Notes under the pieces: model-generated
The model's database searches: none
The model's input: the letters and a program-made list of their open reading frames with translations, nothing else
What the model was told of the DNA's origin: nothing
Assembly (NCBI GenBank): GCA_963808135.1
Contig: CAWEFA010000015.1
Span: forward strand, 1-14,658
Source of the DNA: CAWEFA01 sp963808135
Lineage (GTDB): Bacteria; Bacteroidota; Bacteroidia; Bacteroidales; DTGW01
Length of the DNA stretch: 14,658 nucleotides
Direction of reading: 5' to 3'
In this document: positions 8,398-14,658 of the stretch, piece after piece
How positions within the stretch are numbered: position 1 is the stretch's first letter
Layout of the letters: every line of letters starts with the position of its first letter
Made by a program: the position numbers and the translations under genes

Positions 8398-9672
8398 CTA
8401 AGGTATTATCATATTGTTAATAATTTCTGTTCCGAATTCTGAACATTTTAAAAGTTTAGCTCCTTCCAAAAGACGCTCGAAGTCGTATGTAACGTGTTTT
8501 TTTTGAATGGCATTTTCAAGGCCCTTTATAATTAATTCGGCGGCTTCGCTCCAACCCATATATTCGAGCATCATTACGCCGGAAAGTATTACCGAACCTG
8601 GGTTTACCTTATCTTTGCCGGCATGTTTAGGCGCGGTGCCATGAGTGGCTTCAAATACAGCATGACCGGTAATATAGTTGATATTTGCGCCGGGGGCAAT
8701 CCCAATACCGCCCACAATTGCTGCAAGCGCATCGGAAATATAATCCCCGTTTAAGTTTAAAGTTGCAATTACTGAAAATTCGGCTGGGCGCAAAAGTATT
8801 TGCTGAAGAAAATTATCTGCTATATAGTCTTTAATAATAACTTTTCCGGCAGCCTGGGACGATTTCATTTTTTCATCGGCAGCCTGCTGACCTTCAGTTG
8901 CAGTAATTTTCTCATGTTGCATCCACGTAAATGTATGCTCGCTGAATTCGGTTTCAGCAAGTTCATAGCCCCAGGCTTTGAATTGACCTTCGGTAAATTT
9001 CATGATATTGCCTTTATGCACTAATGTAACTGAAGGTTTCTTATGTTTGATTGCATATTCAATTGCAGCCCTTATTAAACGTTGTGAACCTTCTTTCGAA
9101 ACAGGTTTTATACCAATCGACGATGACATTGGAAAACGGATTTTTTTAACATCCATTTCATTTTGCAAAAAATCGATAATCTTTTTTACTTCCGGCGTTC
9201 CATAGTTCCATTCAATACCGGCATAAATATCTTCGGTATTTTCACGGAAAATTATCATATCGGTGGTGGTTGGGTTTTTTACCGGCGATGGTACGCCTTT
9301 GAAATATCGAATCGGGCGCAAGCAAACATAAAGGTCAAGCAACTGACGCAATGCAACGTTAAGCGAACGTATGCCACCGCCGACAGGAGTTGTAAGTGGG
9401 CCTTTAATTGACACAAGATATTCATTAAGCACATCGAGTGTTTCCTTGGGAAGCCATTCTCCGGTTTTTTTAAACGATTTTTCACCTGCATAAACTTCCC
9501 GCCAGTTTATTTTGCGCTTTCCTTTATATGCCTTTTCAACCGCTGCATCAAAAACCCTTACAGAAGCCGCCCAAATATCTGGGCCTGTGCCATCACCTTC
9601 TATAAAAGGAATTACAGGGTTGTCAGGCACGTTTAATTTCCCGTTCGAAATAGTAATTCTATTATTTTGCAT
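8398..9672 (-). CDS. icd: NADP-dependent isocitrate dehydrogenase
   Basis: It catalyses oxidative decarboxylation of isocitrate to 2-oxoglutarate in the cytoplasmic TCA cycle. The 424-residue product is close to the usual length of the E. coli-type homodimeric enzyme. Visible motifs: FIEGDGTGPDIW near the N-terminus; the substrate loop GGGIRSLNVALRQ, whose serine (S103) corresponds to the E. coli residue phosphorylated by AceK; arginines in LRPIRYF and RENTEDIYAGIEW, with the active-site tyrosine Y150; the lysine in LVHKGNIMKFTEG (K220); the metal-binding aspartates of NLNGDYISDALAA; and the cofactor segment HGTAPKHAGKDKVNPGS, typical of NADP-using members. The frame can be extended to a TTG at 9681, but the ATG at 9672, giving MQNNRITISNGKL, is the better start. 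It lies 140 bp downstream of dnaX on the same strand, so co-transcription is possible; I see no convincing promoter of its own. Its stop is 15 bp from that of the convergent protease gene. Confidence 0.96.
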   Translation of the reverse strand: MQNNRITISNGKLNVPDNPVIPFIEGDGTGPDIWAASVRVFDAAVEKAYKGKRKINWREVYAGEKSFKKTGEWLPKETLDVLNEYLVSIKGPLTTPVGGGIRSLNVALRQLLDLYVCLRPIRYFKGVPSPVKNPTTTDMIIFRENTEDIYAGIEWNYGTPEVKKIIDFLQNEMDVKKIRFPMSSSIGIKPVSKEGSQRLIRAAIEYAIKHKKPSVTLVHKGNIMKFTEGQFKAWGYELAETEFSEHTFTWMQHEKITATEGQQAADEKMKSSQAAGKVIIKDYIADNFLQQILLRPAEFSVIATLNLNGDYISDALAAIVGGIGIAPGANINYITGHAVFEATHGTAPKHAGKDKVNPGSVILSGVMMLEYMGWSEAAELIIKGLENAIQKKHVTYDFERLLEGAKLLKCSEFGTEIINNMIIP

Positions 9673-9812
9673 ATTTATCAAATTTTCAATTTATGTTGAA
9701 ATTTTGTTGTTTTTTATGATTTATGTTTAAAAAAACGATGCGAATATATAAATTATCTTCATGATTAAATTTGTCAAGGGCAATTTGTATAATTGGCAAA
9801 TGATCCGGCTAA

Positions 9813-11555
9813 TTATTCGAAATCCAAATCCAACTGTTGTTTTAGTTTTCCCAAAGCAGGATTTTTTTCAAGGAGGTATTTAAATTTTTCTTCAGAAGTA
9901 TACAGTTTGTTTTTTTCTTCATGTTTGGAAACAATAAGTTCAACTGTAATGTTATCATTTTCAAGTTCGTTACGAAAAAAATTAACCATATTTTGTTTCA
10001 GGTTTTTATTAAAATCATCTAATTGTGCGCGGTTGCTCAATGTAATCTCTATGTTATTATTGCCGGCAATCTTTGGTTGCTGGGCATTTAAAGTGCTGTA
10101 AAGACGGGGCTTTTCAGCTTTAATTGAATCAACGAACTTACTAAATGCTTTTTGTAATTGATTGCTTGTAAAATGGTTCTCCCTGATTTCAGTTTCCGGT
10201 TTTTCATCTGGCTCCCCATTTTCAGTTACTTCAAATTCCTTGTCCTCTTGTGGTGAATCAGTTTCATATTTTATTGCTGATTTAATCGATGGAGTTATTG
10301 ATTTGTAGTTTTCACCATTTTTAGGTACTTCAGGGGCTTTATTTTTTATTTCCGAAAAAGAAGAAGTTTCGACATTTTTCTCTAAAACAGGTTTTTCAAT
10401 TTTTTCAACCGGCTCAGGAAGTTTCTCGTTCAAGCCTGTTGGCTCATCACTGCTTTTTTTTTTATCCGTTACCCGGCAAAGTTGTACTAAAGAAAGTTCA
10501 ACATGAAGCCTTTGGTTCCTTGCGCTTCGGAAATTAATATCGCATTGTCCGCATAAATTTAAATATTCGAAAAGGACATCAGTTGGGCAAAGGGCGGTTT
10601 GTTGTTTGTACCTTTCTTTTATATTATTGCTCGCTTCGAGCAACTGAAGTGTTGAAATATCTTTACAAACCAATAAATCGCGGAAATGTTTGCTAAGCCC
10701 GATAATAAAATTGTGAGGGTCGAAACCTTTTAAAAGAATTTCGTCAAAAATCAAAAACGATTCAGTTATATTGCAATTCAAAAAAGCATCGGTGATTTTG
10801 AAATAATATTCATAATCGAGCACATTTAAATTTTCGATTACGTTTTTATAAGTAACTTTTCCACCCGAGTAGCTGACAATCTGGTCGTAAAATGAAAGCG
10901 CATCACGCATTGAGCCATCGGCTTTCTGGGCAATTATGTTCAAACCGTCGGCTTCATATTCTACACTTTCGTTTTTAGCTATTTTTTCTAAATAATTTAC
11001 TGCATCTTCAACTTTTATCCGGTTGAAATCATATATCTGGCAACGTGAAAGGATTGTAGGAATTATTTTATGCTTTTCCGTTGTGGCAAGAATAAAAACT
11101 GCATGTTTGGGCGGTTCTTCAAGGGTTTTCAGAAAAGCATTAAAAGCCGATGCTGAAAGCATGTGTACTTCGTCGATAATATAAATGCTGTATTTGCCAA
11201 TTTGAGGAGGAATCCGCACCTGTTCAATTAGGCTCCTGATATCGTCGACAGAATTATTGGAAGCTGCGTCGAGCTCATGGATATTAAATGAACGCGAATC
11301 GTTGAACGACCGGCACGATTCGCATTGGTTGCAAGGTTCAACATGCCCTGTAATTTTTGAACAATTTATGGTTTTTGCAAATATCCTTGCGCATGTTGTT
11401 TTTCCCACTCCCCTGGGGCCGCAAAACAAATAAGCATGGGCAAGATGGCTGCTTTGAATTGCATTTTTCAAAGTTGTGGTTATCGATTGTTGTCCCACTA
11501 CCGAATCGAAAGTTGCCGGCCTGTATTTTCTTGCCGATACTATAAAGTTCTCCAT
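9813..11555 (-). CDS. dnaX: DNA polymerase III subunit tau (and probably gamma)
   Basis: DnaX is the AAA+ clamp-loader ATPase that, with HolA and HolB, loads the sliding clamp; tau also links the polymerases of the replisome. From ATG 11555 the product is 580 residues: MENFIVSARKYRPATFDSVVGQ, Walker A GPRGVGKT (46-53), a four-cysteine zinc site (C65, C75, C78, C81), Walker B YIIDEVH (125-131), sensor 1 LATTEKHKIIP and the arginine finger of SRC (R171). Domain III ends near LVQLCRV (about 362). A charged, poorly conserved linker follows, then a tau-specific C-terminal domain ending QLDLDFE. A GTG at 11582 would extend the frame by nine codons, but it falls inside the TATCTTTG promoter box, so ATG 11555 is the start. 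An A10 run at codons 365-368 could give a gamma form of about 369 residues. The gene is divergent from alaS and upstream of icd. Confidence 0.95.
   Translation of the reverse strand: MENFIVSARKYRPATFDSVVGQQSITTTLKNAIQSSHLAHAYLFCGPRGVGKTTCARIFAKTINCSKITGHVEPCNQCESCRSFNDSRSFNIHELDAASNNSVDDIRSLIEQVRIPPQIGKYSIYIIDEVHMLSASAFNAFLKTLEEPPKHAVFILATTEKHKIIPTILSRCQIYDFNRIKVEDAVNYLEKIAKNESVEYEADGLNIIAQKADGSMRDALSFYDQIVSYSGGKVTYKNVIENLNVLDYEYYFKITDAFLNCNITESFLIFDEILLKGFDPHNFIIGLSKHFRDLLVCKDISTLQLLEASNNIKERYKQQTALCPTDVLFEYLNLCGQCDINFRSARNQRLHVELSLVQLCRVTDKKKSSDEPTGLNEKLPEPVEKIEKPVLEKNVETSSFSEIKNKAPEVPKNGENYKSITPSIKSAIKYETDSPQEDKEFEVTENGEPDEKPETEIRENHFTSNQLQKAFSKFVDSIKAEKPRLYSTLNAQQPKIAGNNNIEITLSNRAQLDDFNKNLKQNMVNFFRNELENDNITVELIVSKHEEKNKLYTSEEKFKYLLEKNPALGKLKQQLDLDFE
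10454..10463 (-). promoter_or_regulatory. Candidate slippage/frameshift site for the short gamma form of DnaX
   Basis: The coding strand carries ten consecutive A (T10 on the plus strand), read as GAT AAA AAA AAA AGC, lysines 365-367. It falls just after the clamp-loader core and at the start of the linker, where other bacteria make gamma. A -1 shift, or one extra A in the mRNA, reads AAG CAG TGA and stops after about 369 residues. The other shifted frame reads GCA GTG ATG AGC CAA CAG GCT and stops at TGA. Eight bases downstream, GAGCC (10441-10445) can pair with GGCTT (10432-10436) around AACA, a weak possible stimulator. Known parallels are E. coli ribosomal frameshifting and Thermus transcriptional slippage in dnaX. 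Function here is inference. Confidence 0.55.
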
Positions 11556-11581
11556 GAATTGCTTAAACTTATATAAAACCA

Positions 11582-11589
11582 CAAAGATA
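11582..11589 (-). promoter_or_regulatory. Bacteroidetes -7 promoter box of dnaX
   Basis: Read on the minus strand the bases are TATCTTTG, an exact match to TAnnTTTG. Transcription would start around 11575, about 20 bases before the ATG at 11555. The box therefore rules out the upstream GTG at 11582 as the start. A -33 TTG at the usual spacing is not evident. Confidence 0.65.
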
Positions 11590-11685
11590 AGTAAAGAAAA
11601 TTTTTCATTTGTATTTTGCGGTTTAAGTTATTAAAGATGTTTTTTATCTTGTGTAATTCAAATAAGCAAATTCTTCTTTTTATAG

Positions 11686-11693
11686 TAAATTTG
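11686..11693 (+). promoter_or_regulatory. Bacteroidetes -7 promoter box of alaS
   Basis: TAAATTTG fits TAnnTTTG exactly. The predicted start of transcription is about 11699, inside the palindrome at 11700-11723 or at its left edge, giving a leader of about 58 bases before the ATG at 11757. No clear -33 TTG is seen. Confidence 0.6.
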
Positions 11694-11699
11694 CCCGGA

Positions 11700-11723
11700 T
11701 TAATTTTTAATGTTAAAAATTAA
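11700..11723. promoter_or_regulatory. Palindrome over the alaS transcription start, candidate operator
   Basis: TTAATTTTTAA (11700-11710) and TTAAAAATTAA (11713-11723) are perfect 11-bp inverted repeats separated only by TG. The palindrome begins 7 bases after the -7 box, so it spans the expected transcription start. E. coli AlaRS is known to repress its own gene by binding a palindrome flanking the start site; a similar arrangement here is inference. AT-rich DNA makes such palindromes easier to find by chance. Confidence 0.45.
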
Positions 11724-11756
11724 CTGGCCTAATAAAATTGTTATATATAATATGGT

Positions 11757-14384
11757 ATGAATTCGAACGAAATAAGGGAATCATTTTTAAAATTTTTTGA
11801 ATCAAAGCAACATCAGATTGTTCCGTCGGCTCCAATGGTCGTTAAAAACGATCCGACATTAATGTTCACCAATGCAGGCATGAACCAGTTTAAAGATATT
11901 TTTCTGGGAAACTCTCCTGCAAAATATCGACGGGTGGCCGATACACAAAAATGTTTGAGGGTTTCAGGAAAACATAACGATTTGGAAGAAGTCGGCCATG
12001 ACGGCTATCATCACACCATGTTTGAAATGCTTGGTAACTGGTCGTTTGGTGATTATTTTAAAAATGAAGCAATAGAATGGGCATGGGAATATCTTACCGA
12101 ATGGTTGAAAATTGATAAGGGCAGGCTGTATGTTACCATATTTCAGGGCGATAACTCCGAAAACCTTGAACGCGATGACGAATCATATAATATATGGGCC
12201 GGCCATATTGACAAAAGCCGGATAATTGAAGGCAATAAAAAAGATAATTTCTGGGAAATGGGCGATACCGGGCCATGCGGTCCATGTTCCGAAATCCATG
12301 TTGATATAAGAAATGATGCTGACAGAAAAAAAGTTGATGGCAAAACTCTTGTAAATACGGGCAACGCCCAGGTAATTGAAATTTGGAACCTGGTGTTTAT
12401 TCAATATAACCGGAAAGCTAACGGCGATCTCGAAATACTGCCCGATAAGCATGTCGATACAGGTATGGGCTTTGAACGACTTTGCATGGTGGTACAAGGG
12501 AAACAATCGAATTACGAAACCGATGTTTTTACCCCGTCAATTAATGAGATATCGCGTTTAACAGGTATTGGTCATGGAAAAGGCGGATTAACCGACATAG
12601 CAATGCGCGTAATTTCCGATCACCTGCGTGCAGTTGCTTTTGCCATTGCCGATGGCCAGTTGCCTTCCAATAACAAGGCCGGATATGTAATCCGGCGTAT
12701 TTTGCGCAGGGCCGTCAGATATTCTTTTTCTTTTCTAAACCAGGACGGGCCATTTATTTGCAAACTTGTTCCACTGTTTGTCAATCAGTTCGGAAATACG
12801 TTTAAAGAACTCAAAGCACAGGAAAAACTTATCGTTCAAGTTATAGCCGAAGAAGAAACAGCTTTTCTTAAAACTTTATCGACCGGCATTAAATTATTGG
12901 AACAGCTTATCAATAAAGCAAAATTGGATAAAGTTAAAATCATCAGCGGAAAGCCGGCTTTTGAATTATACGACACTTATGGCTTTCCGCTCGACCTCAC
13001 GGAACTTATATTAAAAGAACAGGGCATGCAGGTAAACCGGCCTGAATTTGATGAAGAAATGCAAAAGCAAAAATCGCGCTCACGTTCCGATGCTGCTGTT
13101 GAAACAGACGACTGGGTTATAATTAATCCTGAAAGCACATCGGAGTTTATCGGGTACGATCATACTGAAGCAAATATTAAAATTACCCGGTATCGAAAAG
13201 TTTCGGGCAAGGGAAAAAATTTCTTTCACCTTGTTTTCGATAAAACTCCTTTTTATGCCGAAAGTGGTGGACAAGTGGGTGATTCAGGAATTTTGGAATT
13301 TAATGCCGAAAATTTAAAAATTATCGATACCAAAAAAGAGAATAATCTTTCCATTCACATCAGTGAGAAGTTGCCAGCTAATATTAAAGCTGTTTTTAAG
13401 GCAAAAGTCGATATAAATAAACGTATCGACACTGAAAGCAACCACTCTGCAACACATTTGCTTCACCAGGCATTGCGTTCAATCCTTGGAAAACATGTTG
13501 AACAAAAAGGTTCTCTTGTCCATCCCGATTATCTAAGGTTCGATTTTTCACATTTTCAGAAAATGACCGATGAAGAAATTATAAAAGTTGAAACTTTTGT
13601 TAACGAGAAAATACGTCAAAACCTCAAACTCGATGAACGCCGTCAGACTCCGATCGATGAGGCGCTGAAGCTCGGAGCTATGGCTTTGTTCGGAGAAAAA
13701 TACGGTTCCAGCGTAAGGGTAGTTAAGTTTGGCGATTCGGTTGAATTGTGCGGGGAACTCACGTAAACGCAACCGGACAAATTGGCTACTTTAAAATTAT
13801 TTCTGAAAGCGCTATTGCAGCTGGCATTCGCCGTATCGAGGCAATTACCGGGAATAAGGCGCAGGAGTTTTTAACCAACCAGGCTTTAGTTCTGGCCCAA
13901 CTTAAAGATTTACTTAAAAACCCTAAAGATATTATCAAAAGCGTTGAATCATTAATAAATGATAAAAATACATTAGAAAAGAAAATAGGGGAATATAACC
14001 GTCAAAAGCTTGATAAAACCAGGCAAAAGCTTTTAAGCAAAATCAACAAAATAGGAGATATAAATTTAATTGCAGGGGTAGTTTGAAGCAAACTCCTCTG
14101 ACGATTTGAAAGATCTGGCATTTTTACTAAAAGGACAGATAGAGAATTTATTGCTTATTTTAGGCGCGGAGATAGATGGCAAAGCCCATCTTGCTTTGAT
14201 TATTTCCGATAATTTGGTAAAAGAAAAAAATCTGAACGCAAGCAATATAATTCGTGATGTTTCGAAAGAAATTGATGGTGGCGGAGGCGGTCAGCCGTTT
14301 TTTGCAACTGCAGGAGGAAAAAATCCAAGTGGATTAGAGAAAGCAATTAATAAAGTTCTAAGCTTAGCAGAGGAACTTAAATAA
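11757..14384 (+). CDS. alaS: Alanyl-tRNA synthetase, with two apparent sequencing frameshifts
   Basis: AlaRS charges tRNA-Ala with alanine and clears mischarged serine or glycine. Read through, the gene gives about 875 residues, the normal full length. The class II catalytic domain shows FTNAGMNQFKDIFLG, DTQKCLRVSGKHNDLEEVG and HHTMFEMLGNWSFGDYF. The editing domain has HSATH (H563, H567) and the matching C665 with the histidine of CGGTH. The C-terminal domain has the glycine-rich DGGGGGQPFFATAGGK. The frame breaks twice. At 13752-13755 a run of four G should be five, restoring CGGTHVNATGQIGYFKI instead of the stop at 13764-13766. At 14082-14084 TTT should be TT, giving VVEANSSDDLKDLAF instead of TGA at 14084-14086. 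Both are homopolymer-length changes in an essential gene with conserved residues on either side, so sequencing error is far likelier than a split gene. It is transcribed divergently from dnaX. Confidence 0.95.
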
Positions 14385-14658
14385 AATGCAATATTTGCAA
14401 GACTTCTATAATCTTTTCAATAAAAATATTATCGTTTTAAATTAAGCCAACGAGTTACTTCAAGCAATATAAAAAAGAAAAAATCACTTAATCAAGGTGT
14501 TATAAGACATTGATAAATTTCGGCAATTGTCGTGATTTTTATCATGCTTTTTCATATTTGGCGTTAGACATAAAAGAAACATCGGAATTCAATCTTTGTA
14601 AATATAACTATAATTAAAACGAAAGTATATGTAACTGAACCAAGGCGCACAATAACAC
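14385..14658. other. AT-rich intergenic right edge
   Basis: I see no gene, tRNA or convincing terminator in these 274 bases. Just after the alaS stop, TGCAA (14387-14391) and TTGCA (14395-14399) form a 5-bp hairpin too weak to call a terminator. AATCTTTG at 14591-14598 differs by one base from the Bacteroidetes -7 box and could belong to a gene starting beyond the window. Confidence 0.4.

Noticed and set aside
9673..9681. TTG start for icd at 9681
   Set aside because: An ATG nine bases downstream gives a normal N-terminus; nothing in the sequence favours the TTG.
11556..11582. GTG start for dnaX at 11582
   Set aside because: The codon lies within the TATCTTTG promoter box and the added residues are not DnaX-like; ATG 11555 yields the conserved MENFIVSARKYRP opening.
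13748..14384. Two small independent genes after alaS
   Set aside because: Their products are the editing-site and C-terminal parts of AlaRS, separated only by one-base homopolymer changes.
14387..14399. Hairpin after alaS as a terminator
   Set aside because: The stem is only 5 bp and AT-rich, the loop is three bases, and no T run follows.

Overview
The window joins two unrelated genomes. Bases 1 to about 2335 are GC-rich (clearly above 60% by eye) and look alphaproteobacterial. From about 2336 to the end the DNA is AT-rich (roughly 40% GC by eye) and is clearly from the Bacteroidetes/Bacteroidota: it has TAnnTTTG-type -7 promoter boxes, a type IX secretion sorting domain and Bacteroidetes-like SecA, DnaX and AlaRS. 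The seam lies inside two genes at once. It removes the C-terminal tail of secA and the N-terminal part of an aminotransferase, and by chance leaves a 1142-codon reading frame across the join. Together with a sharp change in indel density at the same place, this points to a misassembly or chimeric read rather than gene transfer.

Left segment (1-2335): an AT-rich non-coding stretch carries a perfect 16-bp ParB-binding parS site (289-304), so this piece probably came from near a chromosome origin. It is followed by a TrpB2-type tryptophan-synthase-beta-like gene (444-1820, +) and, convergent to it, the 3' part of a class I/II aminotransferase (1866-2337, -). A GC-rich hairpin between them can serve as a terminator. 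The trpB2-like gene can be read end to end only by removing about a dozen single extra bases, so this segment is of low sequence quality.

Right segment (2336-14658): secA (-), lacking its C-terminal tail at the seam; a divergent regulatory region with a large hairpin and a TATCTTTG promoter; a secreted multidomain papain-family protease with a T9SS sorting domain (+); convergent icd (NADP-type isocitrate dehydrogenase, -); dnaX (-) with an A10 run exactly at the tau/gamma boundary; and, divergent from dnaX, alaS (+), whose promoter is followed by a long palindrome over the expected transcription start. alaS carries two homopolymer indels that look like sequencing errors. These are mostly housekeeping functions (protein export, TCA cycle, replication clamp loading, translation) with one exported protease, and they do not form a dedicated pathway.

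I see no phage, transposon, CRISPR, toxin or defence system, and nothing that amounts to a wholly new system. The observations most worth following up are the dnaX A10 slippage site with near-immediate stops in both shifted frames, the palindrome at the alaS transcription start, the parS site, and the chimeric seam that would mislead automated annotation.
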